DNA from: Aquanectria penicillioides
Taxonomy: Eukaryota > Ascomycota > Sordariomycetes > Hypocreales > Nectriaceae
Reading direction: 5' to 3'
Assembly (NCBI GenBank): GCA_003415625.1
Contig: PYIU01000002.1
Coordinates: 7,593,475-7,657,474 of the forward strand
Length of the DNA stretch: 64,000 nucleotides
Under the pieces are notes generated by a model that saw only the letters and a program-made list of their open reading frames with translations, had not been told where the DNA came from and searched no databases. The translations under genes were made by a program, and so were the position numbers. Each line of letters begins with the position of its first letter. Positions within the stretch are counted from its first letter, which is position 1. Below, in pieces: positions 1 to 10,923 of the stretch.

Positions 1-876
1 ACTGAATCGCCTGGTACTTTTTGAAATGCTTGTTCTTGACTCCCTGCCGGTTTTGCGCCACTCTTATTGTTGCAATACGACGATCTCTTTCAGAAAGGAA
101 GCGCGCAGTTGCAGGGAGATCAGGTAGGAAAATAAGGCTCAGAAATCCCCAGGCTGTACTAGCAGCGCCGAAGATGATAAAAACATACATCCAACGTTGA
201 AGCCCCGTGGTAATGTGGCCAACAGCGTAGCCAATGAGCCCCCCAAACATGGTAGCAATCCCGTTAGTGCAGTAATAGGCTTCAAGGCGTAGTGGCTGTT
301 CTGCTGTCGTGTACCATATGGACATAATCAAAACAAAGGCTGGGTTAACAGTGGCTTCGACAAGTCCGAGCAGGAACCGATTCACAGCCATTCCAGCGAA
401 TGAGGTGCAAGCTGGTGTTGTGATGAGAATGATGCCCCATATTATGGTCGCAACTGAGACAAAACAGCCGATCGGCAATCTTTGCATCAGGTATGAGGCG
501 GGGAATTGTGCCGCTAAATACCCAAAGTAAAAGATCGATCCTAATACTCATTAGATGTTTTCAGACCCGTTTGATTTGAACAATTACCTAGCCATGAGTA
601 ATCCTGCCCGTGGAGGTTTGTTCCCTTCGCCAGCCCGTACACACTTGCAAAGTTGATCGAGTTCTTGTCTAGATACTGCAACATGTAAGTGCCAAACAAT
701 ATCGGGACGATTCGGAAGTCAATCTTGTGGATAACTTTTTTGATTTCATCGTCGGAAAATTCCTCAAGATGGACTCCGGCGTACGCCTGGTATGTGTCAT
801 CCAACTCTCGGTCAGAGACAACAGCCTCTGCTGGCAGTGCAAAAACCTCTGACTTTTCTGTATCGGTACTGGCCAT
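1..876 (-). CDS. Dal5-type MFS permease (5' part, runs off the window)
   Basis: This is the N-terminal ~276 codons of a major facilitator superfamily permease of the anion:cation symporter branch (Dal5/allantoate-permease-like), expected in the plasma membrane and importing small organic anions. Exon 1 is 588-876 and exon 2 runs from 540 to the edge; the 47-nt intron 541-587 has GT/AG ends and joins ...SWLG to SIFYFGY in frame. The start at 876 (MASTDTEKS) is preferred because it gives the usual hydrophilic N-terminus before TM1. Visible hallmarks are the TM1/loop motif YLDKNSINFASVYGL, FLLGLVEATVNPAF with the conserved Glu, and LPDLPATARFL before the central loop, all typical of this family. 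No stop interrupts the visible part. The substrate cannot be told from sequence; ureides, nicotinate or other carboxylates are all known in the family. Confidence 0.88.
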
Positions 877-1950
877 AATTATCTCCCATCTGCCGCCAAG
901 TTGATTGATGGGACAGGAAGGGTTATACATGGAAAGGTAGTCGACCTCTTATACCTCATCCCGGAACTCTCACTATTCGCTTACCCCCAATTGTGCGGTA
1001 ATAATATCATTTGGTCATCTAATCCCGCTCAGACGATTACCTATTACGGGAATGATACCGGAGTATGCCCGCCCCTCAGCTCTCCGCAGGGATACATGTA
1101 ACCACGAGACTCTCGTTCATTTACATCGCGTTAGGCTCAGGAACAAGAAAACTGGTTCAATGTGGGGTTACGGGTTGGCTATGATGATCAAGTTTATGTG
1201 TGTAGCCAATAGGTGCTTTGGGTTTTCAATGGCATCATTAAGGTGGGTATTGATGCGATGAGCTGCTGGTGCAAGAGTGGGCTGTGAACGACACACTGTT
1301 GCACTAACACGGAGAAGAACCAGGGGCTAATAAAGGGGAGAGAAGAGTATCCCTTTGAGTTTTAAATCGCGTCTAAGACAATAAGGGTCACTCTCTTCAA
1401 CCTGTCACAGCTTAGGACCGCCCAATATCGGAACGCGCACTCGCAACGCATTTGTTTCAGGAATCGCACCACTGACTCAGCTGTTAATATATTTTTCCAG
1501 TATTATTGATCTCGTCACAATCAGTTGATTGGCAACCAAGGAGCGAAATAGCTATCGGACATCCCGCATCCCACTTACAGGGTCGATTTGAAATGCGTCG
1601 ACCCCAGTGCGTGCTTGAATCCATCCTTACAAGCCTGATAAGTCCGTACCTTGTCAAACCCATTCCGCGGAGTTGCATTTTCATGCCCGACTATCCTTTG
1701 TAGTTGATTGACCTAAAAGACCCTTGTCGCTAGTCGTCGCTGCATAGAACTATGGAGGGATTCTTTCTAACTAACTATGACCCCAGTGCACACTACAACT
1801 TCCTGGAACAGAGTTAACGTTGATCTCACGGGATAGGAGATCAACACTGAGTCTATATTATATAGACACTATGTCCATTTCAAAAACGGGACAGCACCTC
1901 AAGTAGGGAAATTAAATGCTAAGTAAAATGTGAGGTTTCAATATTTCCAC
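877..1950. other. Intergenic, no gene seen
   Basis: About 1.1 kb between the 5' end of the permease and the 3' end of the methyltransferase. Short open frames exist on both strands, but none has family motifs or splice-compatible neighbours. It must contain the permease promoter, since that gene is transcribed leftwards from 876. No repeat was recognised. Confidence 0.5.
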
Positions 1951-3652
1951 TTATTCCGGCTTTCGGGCCCAAACAACCTTGTGCCAGAACCATCCATGGT
2001 TCTTTCCAGATCGGATCTCTCGTCGTAAATGAGCGATGTAAACCTGGATTTCTTCCCTGGTCCAACCACCTAGAACATTAGTCATGAAAAGAATGATCCC
2101 CTCAAAGTCGGATTCCAAGACTAGTTGTACGTATTGCCCAATCTCTCGAAGCTTTTCGTCCTTTGGCCAGCTCCCGATTGGTGACTAGAAACAACACAAG
2201 TTAGGAACGTCGATTCATCTTGGTCGTTGCCAAAGAAGAAAAATGCAAACACTCACTTTATACATGTGCTCATTGAGATCAACAAAGCCGGCCAATTCGA
2301 GACCTATATTTTGTGTATTGTCTTGAACAGCAGTGAAAGAGCGTCCCATCTTCTCGGCTCCTTCAACAAAAATCTTGCCCCACTGGCTCATAGCACTGTG
2401 TTCGTCAACAGTGTCATCATCACTCTCCATGTATGGCGACGGCTCCATGGTTTCGATGATGCCACCAGGCTTTAGGCACTTGTAAGCCTGCTTATAGAGA
2501 GCATTCCAGTCGGCAATGCTTCCGCTCAGAAAGCGGATGTGCACATGGTCCAAGGAATCAGGTGCAAAAGTCCACTCGCTAGTGCAATCATCGATTTGAC
2601 TGAAAAAAGAACGCAAGTTAGTAACCAATTGCCAGCTACATAATACTGGTTGTCCAAGATTCCAATAAAAGTCGCGTGATTGGACATTGAATGCGTTGTT
2701 CCCGTACCCTGGACCTTGAATGAATAGGATATTATGCGAAGTACTTACAATTGAACATTTGGAGGAACCCAACTTGGTTGAATAGGAGAGATCTCTGTAC
2801 CGATGACCTCGGCTCCAGGAAACTCATCAGCGAAATCACTAGACGCACGTTAATTGTATCAACCCAGTCAAAACGAAACATGATTAACCTACATAGCCCA
2901 CATTCCTAACAGAAATCACATTGAAGTTAGTCTCCCCATTACCAAAGTATGAATATGGCATATGGTATGTGTTGTCAAACCTGTTCCTGTCCCAATATCC
3001 ACCACTTTCTAAAGCACATAGTTAGCACCGCAATTCCACGGCCAACTGAATAACATTCACTTCATAAAATCTCACCTTGACCTTGTTTGGATCAAGTGGA
3101 GCAAGGAAGAGCTTTCCGTCCAAGCCTAAAGTCTGAACGTGGTGGCTTTCAAAATCTTAGCATAAAAATCCAAATCTAACGAGATACACTAAGCATAAAT
3201 CTCACTTGATGTCCTCGGCTTCATTGTGTCGTTCGTCATTGGATCCCCTTTTTTTTTATATGCATTAGCAGTGAATCATGTTCGATCAGTAATAGAAACA
3301 AGGGTGTACCAAAAATGCGCATTTCCAATTTCACTGTGAAATCTTCGACCAAGAATAGTTCGGTACTTGAGAATACTAGAGGTGATCGACGCTGTGGAGC
3401 TCAACACATCTTCGAGCGCCGAGTCATTGTCGCCACCCACCACATCCTGAAAGCGCGATGATCAGAAGACGTTCTAAGCAAAAGCGGTACTTTTCTCACT
3501 GCCTCTCTCTCTGTCCAATATTGGGGAGGCAAAATTGTCGAGTTTCTTGTGGGAGATACTTTTGGTGACTTGGAAGTCGGAGGCGATGAAGGAGCTGGTA
3601 CCTGGATAGGAACTGGCTTGGGACTTGTTGAGTCATCCTTGACTTTAGACAT
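1951..3652 (-). CDS. UMTA/TAM-domain (LaeA-like) SAM-dependent methyltransferase
   Basis: A 369-residue class I methyltransferase of the fungal UMTA/TAM-domain family, relatives of LaeA. Nine exons were placed by hand: 3500-3652, 3310-3446, 3206-3247, 3076-3145, 2981-3008, 2893-2905, 2749-2838, 2257-2599 and 1951-2184. All introns are GT-AG and the summed 1,110 nt stays in one frame. The SAM-binding motif I is VVDIGTGTG at residues ~136-144, preceded by the family's W-G-x-N-D-E segment at ~97-102 and followed by the acidic D-F-A-D-E-F-P segment and [17 protein letters not shown] later LKPGGIIE segment is the usual post-motif II/III element. The N-terminus is Pro/Ser-rich and probably disordered. 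The 13-nt exon 6 is unusually small. Many such genes lie in or near secondary-metabolite clusters; the target here is unknown. A MITE begins 45 bp upstream of the start codon. Confidence 0.9.
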
Positions 3653-3697
3653 TTTTACTCCAAAACTAGAAATGGAAATATAGTTGACAAACTCGTA

Positions 3698-4028
3698 CTA
3701 GGGGGGATCTCTAAACCGACCTTTCCCCCGTGACAGATTTTCAGTCACGGGGGGGCCATTGAGTTGGAAAAGGGACGTTGATTTGGAAAAAACGAGTGAC
3801 ATCGAGCCTCACCTAATTTATATGGTAGTTTATGTATTGTTCTTTGGTGGACAAAAATAAAATAAAAGGCGGGGCACGAAGGTGCAGAGTGACCTGAAAT
3901 ACTTAGTAAGTTATAGTGGGACAGAGGTACTGGACTTTTTCCAAATCAATGTCCCTTTTCCAATTCAATGGCCCCCAGTGACTGAAAATCTGTCACGGGG
4001 GAAAGGTCGGTTTAGAGATCCCCCCTAG
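3698..4028. mobile_element. MITE with ~96-bp terminal inverted repeats
   Basis: The left end (from 3698, CTAGGGGGGATCTCTAAACC) is repeated in inverse orientation at the right end (to 4028). The two ~96-bp arms differ at only about four sites by eye, most of them G/A differences. The element is flanked by TA on both sides (3696-3697 and 4029-4030), the target duplication of Tc1/mariner-type elements. Each arm carries its own internal palindrome, CCCCCGTGAC - 9 nt - GTCACGGGGG, so the arms can form nested hairpins. The ~140-bp centre has no coding capacity. A non-autonomous DNA transposon is the best reading; the mobilising transposase is not in the window. Confidence 0.85.
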
Positions 4029-4030
4029 TA

Positions 4031-5116
4031 GAGGAAGCCTGAGTGAGGCCAAGTCTGAATGTTGATACGGAGCGGGGAACCCTGCATTCAACCGCTTAAG
4101 CGAAAGCCATGCATGCCACTATTACGCGTCTCAGTATAGCAGAGTGGTAGCAGGGCTGTTGAAGGATCTTTTCTCTAATATATTACTTATTCTGATGGGA
4201 AATGGATTTTCTGCCGGATTAAGTGATGTAGGCCTCGGGGCACGGTTTTTACTAACAACAACCGCCGTTTTATCCAGGTGATCTGGGCTTCAAATAAAAT
4301 CAACCGCAGCGCCCTTGGAAAGTGGAAATATGTTCTCCCACATGCAATGCAGTCTATCTGAAGACGGCGTTGTTAACAGATCTGTCTGTTCCATTGATAC
4401 ATGACTCATTCATTGCCACTGAACTGTAGAGATGCGTGAACCAAAACTAAGTTCTATTTTCGCCATTCGCGACTGAACAGCTTTCTTCCATAATTTAAAA
4501 TTTGCTTAAAGTAAGCTAAACTTTCTCAACTCTCTTCCAGGACTGTGGCCTTTGTACACTTCCTTCGTTCTGTGCTGTCTTTTGTAACATCGTGGCTTTC
4601 AGTCCTAATCGACGCACTTGACTTTCCCTATGGTAGTTCATAATTCCATGTAGTCCGTTTCATCTCATAGAATCATCGATATCAATTGGCAGATCTCATT
4701 GGCGCATTGTTGGATGAATCTTGTTGACTCTTGGACTGTATAGCTGATAATAAATGACAAAGATATGCACAGATGCGGCTTGATGATTATTTTACGCGCT
4801 AGAAGGCTGACGAGCGAAGGGGGGGATAGAAACACTTGGTCGGGTGATCTACATGTGTTGGAAGGAACGGTGACCCTATCACCAAGAACATGGCTTAGGT
4901 CAGAACAACGACAAAAGGTAAGCTGAATCCAGTGCTGACAGAGTGATGATCCAGCCCGTGGACATTGTTCAGCTTGATCTTAGTAAGCTTAGTGGGCCCT
5001 AGTGTCCGCTGACTTCATTACGCTGTAAAGGTCGATTGTTTCGCCTCGTCTTTAGCTTCCTCTTATTTTAATGTGATGCTTGGTACAGCGTTTGCGAGCC
5101 AGCATAGCCCGCAAAC
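4031..5116. other. Intergenic region between MITE and the Zn2Cys6 gene
   Basis: About 1.1 kb without a recognisable gene, repeat or RNA. It should hold the promoter of the regulator that starts at 5117. The T/C-rich tract just before that start (around 5039-5070) is typical of fungal 5' leaders. Confidence 0.45.
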
Positions 5117-6220
5117 ATGCGTAGGTTCCACAAGAAATCTAGGTTTGGTTGCAAGCAATGCAAATTACGACGCAGCAAATGTGACGAGGCACGACCGTCG
5201 TGTGGCAGATGCTCTCATGCAAACCACCACTGTTCTTTTCTCATCGAAGCACCAGTGCTTCCCTCCAGCGCCCTTCCCTCGATCAATCACCTGGTCGCTC
5301 GGTCAGATCCATCCCTTGAGGAGCGGTACGGACCTCTTCACTTAAGGCTACTTTACCATTTTGAGCATGACCTATACCATCATACTAAATCACTACATCC
5401 AGGACTAAAGGATATGTTGGGACTCTTCATCACTGAAGGGTTTACCACGCCACATCTGATGGACGAACTATTAGCCTACTCCGCAGCACACAAAAGTACG
5501 CTTGATCAGGGGATGAGCAAGGTCTACCTTTATGAATCGACAAGGTTACAAACTCGAGCCCTAGCGCTTTACAACGTTGCGAATCCAGAAGTCTCCTCGA
5601 AGACCTGCCTCCCCATGTTCATTTTCTCGTCATTGCTAGGTCATCACATCATCTTCAACTTGAGATCCAGCTTGGGTAATGGCCTCGGTGCCGTCATCGA
5701 GGATTTGACGCGCTCTATCGCAATCCACCGCGGACTCATCGCCATAGCCAAGGCATCATGGCCGATGTTTTCGGAACAGGATCAAGCCAGCTTCATCCGC
5801 AGCTGCCAGCGCGGCCATGACCCTATCCCGAGTAGTCCTGATTCTAGAGGGGAGTGCGATACTCTCTTGAGCAGGCCCGACAATTCCGACATGAAACCCC
5901 AATCCATCGCGACACTCCACCGCACTGTTGAGATCTTACAAGATCGATTTGACACGATATGTAAAAACGATTCCCACTCCATGTGGGCTGCAGTTCAGGA
6001 TTGGCTCGTTGCCGTGCCTGGGGAATACGTTGAATTACTCGACGAGAGGCGTCCGGAGGCGCTTGTGGTGCTCGCGCACTTTGCGGTCCTATTGCATCGT
6101 GTTGCGGAGCATTGGTTTGTTGGAGATCTGGGCATGCGCCTCGTCTGTCTTATCAATGATCACTTGGGGCCTTTATGGGAACCTTGGCTGCGCTGGCCGA
6201 ATCAGACAACAAGAAGTTAA
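5117..6220 (+). CDS. Zn(II)2Cys6 transcription factor
   Basis: A 367-residue, single-exon fungal-specific regulator. Residues 12-39 hold the binuclear zinc cluster with spacing C-x2-C-x6-C-x6-C-x2-C-x6-C (C12, C15, C22, C29, C32, C39), inside a basic context that would bind CGG-type half-sites in the nucleus. The rest resembles the alpha-helical C-terminal part of short UPC2/sterol-uptake-type regulators (segments HFEHDLYHHT and LLAYSAAHKS), which are usually 350-450 residues long, so the length is normal. The start at 5117 is supported because the zinc cluster sits, as usual, within the first 15 residues. It lies between the methyltransferase and the SnoaL-like gene and could be a local regulator of that small group, but this is inference from position only. 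Confidence 0.85.
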   Translation: MRRFHKKSRFGCKQCKLRRSKCDEARPSCGRCSHANHHCSFLIEAPVLPSSALPSINHLVARSDPSLEERYGPLHLRLLYHFEHDLYHHTKSLHPGLKDMLGLFITEGFTTPHLMDELLAYSAAHKSTLDQGMSKVYLYESTRLQTRALALYNVANPEVSSKTCLPMFIFSSLLGHHIIFNLRSSLGNGLGAVIEDLTRSIAIHRGLIAIAKASWPMFSEQDQASFIRSCQRGHDPIPSSPDSRGECDTLLSRPDNSDMKPQSIATLHRTVEILQDRFDTICKNDSHSMWAAVQDWLVAVPGEYVELLDERRPEALVVLAHFAVLLHRVAEHWFVGDLGMRLVCLINDHLGPLWEPWLRWPNQTTRS

Positions 6221-6622
6221 GTTTGAAGATGAGAAAAGGGTTTTCGAGTCATGAAATCCTGTATCCCTATTCAATTTCAAGGCTGTAAATGGTCGATTTG
6301 GTAGATGATTAAACTTGATCCCGATCGTCAAAGCCTTCAATGAGCCTCTGAGAGCAGAGCTTGAGTAAGGCAAGCTAGATGTCTTTGAAGATGGGGTGAC
6401 GGGTGTCATTTGTGAACTATGAAGCACAGACGATTATGATGCATCCTCAGACAATCAAACTGATTATGGAGGGTTTGTTGATGATTGTACGCTTGGCACC
6501 TGTACCTTTTCCGAAACCGCTGCTGTTATCACACATATCCAAGACTCTTATCCTTCCTCATGGATAACCCTCTAGGCTACCACCGGATGTGAACAGGAAT
6601 AGACTGTGCGTATGCAGAAAGC
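6221..6622. other. Short convergent intergenic region
   Basis: About 400 bp between the 3' ends of the Zn2Cys6 gene (+) and the SnoaL-like gene (-). No gene or repeat is visible; it should contain both 3' untranslated regions. Confidence 0.4.
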
Positions 6623-7099
6623 CTAATTGGCCGTATGAACCTCTGCTTCATGATATGATCTAATTGTGAGTCTAAAGTTTCTGCCCTCCTCCGCATCATT
6701 ATGCTGATAGACCTTGACAATTTTGGATCCGTCGTCGTTGAAGTCCAAGAACCACACAAATGTTCGACTGAAGTCTTTGCCATCAATGAAGGTGCCAAAT
6801 AACTCAGACCTCGCCGCGGCCTTCAGGTTTGGTGCGTCAATCGTCAGGTCATAAATATCGTGGGCTTTAAAACTATAGAATTCCATATTTCCGAACTCAG
6901 CCTCGTACTCGGCGTTGGACATTGAAAACTCATGCGGTGCGCCAACCGATCGAAGGAAGGATGGCGGCCCAACGCGTCGGATACAGTCTTCAGACACACA
7001 GGTGGATAAAAGACGTGGGTTCTTTGCCTGGCAGGCGTCGACGTAGTTCCTTAGGAACCCCTTGGTCGTATTCTGGATAGCTTGAACAATGGCAGACAT
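6623..7099 (-). CDS. SnoaL-like (NTF2-fold) small enzyme
   Basis: A 158-residue, intronless protein starting at MSAIVQAIQNTTKG. The frame stays open further upstream, but the Met at 7099 matches the usual N-terminus of these proteins. Length and motif order (N-terminal helix ending in LRNYVDACQAKNP, then VSEDCIRRVGPPSFL, Y-x-A-E-F-G, and the closing strands FVWFLDFNDDGSKIVKVYQHND) fit the cone-shaped NTF2/SnoaL fold seen in fungal meroterpenoid isomerases/cyclases of the Trt14/AusH type and in other pathway enzymes. No signal peptide or membrane segment is present, so it should be cytosolic. The neighbouring regulator and methyltransferase make a role in small-molecule metabolism plausible, but no polyketide synthase, terpene cyclase or NRPS lies in the window. 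Confidence 0.7.
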   Translation of the reverse strand: MSAIVQAIQNTTKGFLRNYVDACQAKNPRLLSTCVSEDCIRRVGPPSFLRSVGAPHEFSMSNAEYEAEFGNMEFYSFKAHDIYDLTIDAPNLKAAARSELFGTFIDGKDFSRTFVWFLDFNDDGSKIVKVYQHNDAEEGRNFRLTIRSYHEAEVHTAN

Positions 7100-8070
7100 G
7101 ACTGAGATGATGAATGAATAATAGTTTGCGATGTTATTGTATTGATTTTGGTGCTTTGTCGAAGCCATTCTAGGAACCCGATCATACAAAAACCTTCTCA
7201 AGTACTTATACCCGTAGCTTCGGTGGGACACATGGCGAAGAGAAATACCTATTGTGATCAGGTAAGTGGAGTTGATCGGTCATGTTCCCCACACCCAACC
7301 AGTTGGTTTGCAGTGTTGGTCCAATCAAAATTGTCAGTGTACGATTATACGATTGTACGATCTTACGTGAGTTGAGTATCAAGGGCCTGGCAATTCTCGC
7401 CTCAGGCAGTCTCGTTACTCTAATGGGACTGTGGCAGTGCCCTCGCTCGCCTATAGCCTTGATGCTACCTTCACATGCGTCACATCCGTATTTTGTGTGG
7501 TGATGTGAGACCCAAATAAATGACAGAGGTCAGCATTGTTATTGGATGGCGATCGGTCGGGTCAAATGCTAATAGGACAATTACGAGGTTGGGCATGGAA
7601 CGAAAGCGCCAAATGTTGCCGAGAGCCGGTTGGAGCATCATTTGATCCTGCAGGCCTCCCACCAATTTTAGTAGCCAGGTTGCATCAAAATCTCTTTTTC
7701 CGCCTTAACAACTTTCATTTCTTCGCGCCGAATCAACGATTAAGATTGTCAATACCAGGACCAAGCTAAACTGTTCACTGATCCAGGTGTAGATCTCAAG
7801 ATCCTCAGCCTCGGGCTTCAGCGGAAATGGAAGGCGGTGAGAGATCCCCCACCATTTCTCTCGTAACAACTAGAGGCATTAAGGGATAAATGGGGGGTTC
7901 ATGAGCGCCCCAAACACCGTGGCGCCATCGGAGCACGGGTAATCCCGTAGAGATTATTAGGGTCCTTTATTAGACCAACATGTGGATGCTCTTCTGATCG
8001 CTCTTCTTTTCCATCTCCAAGCACTTCCAGCTCTAGGAACCCATTCACATCATCGTTGCAAGATCTCGCC
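7100..8070. other. Divergent promoter region
   Basis: About 970 bp between the divergent SnoaL-like and GH114 genes. Pyrimidine- and T-rich stretches occur near 7690-7730. From 7982 to about 8090 one frame (beginning at GTG) would encode a signal-peptide-like hydrophobic run, but it is out of frame with the GH114 domain downstream. Confidence 0.4.
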
Positions 8071-8957
8071 ATGGATAAACAACCAGCCTCTCAGAGCCGT
8101 TGGGTCCCCGCTGTGGGAACATCATGGCAGATTGTGCTCAACGAAGCGCTGCAAATCGATCCCAGGAACCCATTTGTCACCCCGGACGTCGAGGTCTACA
8201 GCATCGACCTCTTCGACAACTCGCCGCAGACCATCGCCGCACTCCACAGCCTCAACAAAAAAGTCATTGGCTACTTCAGCGCAGGCACCTGGGAGGAATG
8301 GCGCCCCGATGCAAAGGAGTTCGCAAAGGGGGACCTCGGCAAGCCAATGGAGGACTGGCCAGGCGAGAGATGGTTGGACCTCAGGAGCCAGCACGTCCGC
8401 GAAATTATGGCTAGGAGAATCAAGCTCGCAGCTGAAAAAGGCTGTGATGCCATAGACCCAGACAACGTAGACGGTTATGTAAGTTGATGGATGTGTTACC
8501 CTACATCTCTCCCTTGGGTACCGTACAATGAATCAATGATGGTCCACTAATCTCCCTGTAGTCCAACAACAACGGCGTCGGCTTGACAAAGGCCGACTCG
8601 ATTGATTTCATCAAGTTTCTGTCTCATGAGGCGCGAAAGTACGGCATGAGTATCGGACTTAAGAACGCAGGCGAGATTATCCCTAATGTTATCGATTTCG
8701 TGGACTTCCAGGTGAACGAGGAGTGTGTCAAGTACAATGAGGGCGAAACATTCCAGCCCTTTATCCAGGCCGGCAAAGCCGTCTTCCACATTGAATATCC
8801 TCGTGGCGCCCCCGGTTCAGTTAGTGCAAAAACCAGGGCATCAATCTCCAACGCCAAGGGGACAGAAAACTTCAGCACTGTGCTGAAGACGATGGATCTG
8901 AATGGGTGGGTGCAGTTTTGCGATGGGCAACAGTTCACAACGAAGACAGAGTCATGA
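8071..8957 (+). CDS. GH114 glycoside hydrolase (polygalactosaminidase family)
   Basis: Exons 8071-8478 and 8562-8957 join in phase 0 (GTAAGT donor, TGTAG acceptor) to give 267 residues. The protein carries the GH114 TIM-barrel signatures in order: WVPAVGTSWQIVL, the strand VYSIDLFDNS, KVIGYFSAGTWEEWRPDA, GCDAIDPDNVDGY and the later VDFQVNEEC. Their conserved acidic residues line the family's active site. Characterised GH114 enzymes cleave alpha-1,4-linked galactosamine polymers; fungal Ega3 acts on galactosaminogalactan of biofilms. Most fungal members have a signal peptide or an N-terminal membrane anchor. Here the first in-frame Met leaves only ~10 residues before the domain, so either an upstream exon was missed, the gene is frameshifted at its 5' end, or the protein is cytosolic. 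Confidence 0.85.
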
Positions 8958-10923
8958 ATTTTTAGCAATCCCACGTCCTACAAGGGACTAGTCAGCCAAT
9001 TAGACCTCTCCATAGTCTTTCAGTAAGTATCAAAAATCTAATAAATATCTTTTTTTTGGTGGGATCAGCACCGGGCCATAGGACTGAGAGTAGAAGGGCA
9101 CAACCAATTCGTGATTGAAGTGTGGCAAAGGAAGAAAAAGACCGAGAGCTCACGCGCTCTGAAATCTGGCGAATATGTGTTCTTTTATCTACACAAGTCC
9201 TTCAGGGAATGTTTTCCCTCTGGATGTTCCGGGTGTTGACAATGATTCGTTGATTGGCATGGAAGACAGTTGGGAATATCACTGAAAGTATCGCCAAGTT
9301 GATGAATTCCAACAAAATGCTCACGTTACGCCCTACATATATGGAATGATCAATATATTTGCTTGTTTTCGATGATCTCATGTAAGCATGAAAATCATGC
9401 AGCTCCAAGGGGCTTCAGTGATACGTTTGAGATCTCGTGCAGGCGCAGTATTCTCAGACATGGGCACAGCGATCACTGCAGTCGGCGTGTGAGACCTGAG
9501 TTTCGCTGCTGGGAGATCGAAATGACCTCTTCAAATACTGGATTGTTTTTTTTTGAGGACATTAGTAACATCGTCGTGTCTTTGTTCTTTTTCATTTCCC
9601 CCCTAGATTGAGCGCCAACAGCCACTGGGTCTTAGACGCAGTCCGACTTTAGCCAGCCACGGAACGCAGAGCAAGCGCAGAAATGGACGGAAGCAGGATG
9701 CACGCACGAACACCCACGTGGGTATTTGATTGTCTCCCGATCGCAGTCTTCCTCTCAATTTCAGCTCGCATAAAAATCGTCTCTTAAACTAAGCCTTTGA
9801 ACTTACCCCTCGTTCAGTGGTTCTGGAAAGGATCTTGTGAGAGATATGTGGCACGGTGTAGATGCACTAGTGGACACTACATTATTGTTGTACAGCGCAT
9901 TTATTAGTTCTAGATTTTCAACCAGGTAACATTGTCCCGTGGTGGGTTCAAACAGCGGAGTGGCCGAGCTTCTTGCGAAGTGGTTCTAGACTTGCATACA
10001 TTGTGATCATGCTATTGGCTGTTGAGTGTACTGACACGGGCCAATATTGAAAATCGCAAGGGACCGCTGAGGCTTTTTCATCTTTCTGTTTTTCTTTCTG
10101 CCCCGGCAGTTGCTTGCTTTCCCGGCAGAAGATGCTCGAATTGCCCACAAGGGATACCCCTTGGGGAATAGCTGCCATAATACTAAGCCGATGTGGGGAA
10201 AGTGTGCCGAGCTTTATTGGAAATATTCTGGCTTACGCGGACTTGGACGGAGCTGAGTCCCCATTTTAGGAGCCTTGTGTCAATATTGTCTGCTGACGAG
10301 GACGCCAGAGAAGCTGAAGGTCCTTTCTGGGAGTAGAGTTAAAACCCCTGTATTATCCCCCGCTCATTGCCAGCCATGTGGCAGGCCGTGTTTTCCAATC
10401 AGGCCATGGAATATGATCCGATGCGGAACACCCTTGACTGGAAACGGTGGTGGTCTATCCAACTCTTCATATGGCCTTTCCGATGGTGTTTTAGAGTGCC
10501 AAAAAGCATACCTACACACACAATTTCTGATCCGTCATATGCGTCAAATGTATGCGTGGAAATAATAATTCCAAGAGCTTGAGAATTGCAAGATATTGGC
10601 TGGCATCAACGAATTGATTCAGTCACAAGTCCCTTTGGGTCGCTTAGCTGGAAATCTTACCTCCCAGGCTCGCAAGGATCCTGATCGATCGCGTGGGCCT
10701 CTGCCCCATGGCCCATGGGTAACGGCATAGCCATGTGCGCTAAGGTTCCAAAACCCACCCGCTTCTGAGCTATTGAATTATTTTCAGACTATTCAAGAGA
10801 GCACTGGGACAGTATTTGCAAGGTCTACAAAATATAAATTCATCACCTCGTGGCACATCAATCTTTGTTTCATTGCAAGTCCATCCTCTCAGTTGAGTCT
10901 CCTCTTTCGAAACCTCAGTCACA
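8958..10923. other. 2-kb intergenic region
   Basis: No gene with recognisable motifs on either strand. The last ~120 bp are the promoter and leader of the GLEYA gene, with a TATA-like AAAATATAAAT near 10828. A short palindromic CCCATGGCCCATGGG lies near 10706-10720. Everything else appears unstructured. Confidence 0.45.

Noticed and set aside
4138..4165. GCAGAGTGGTAGCAGGG resembles the D-arm of a tRNA
   Set aside because: No acceptor stem, anticodon arm or T-arm can be built around it.
8122..8394. Long frames overlapping the GH114 exon on both strands
   Set aside because: Shadow frames of the GC-rich GH114 exon; the GH114 motifs fix the true frame.
10275..10582. Two overlapping frames of 70-96 codons
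   Set aside because: Overlap in different frames, no motif, no plausible start context.
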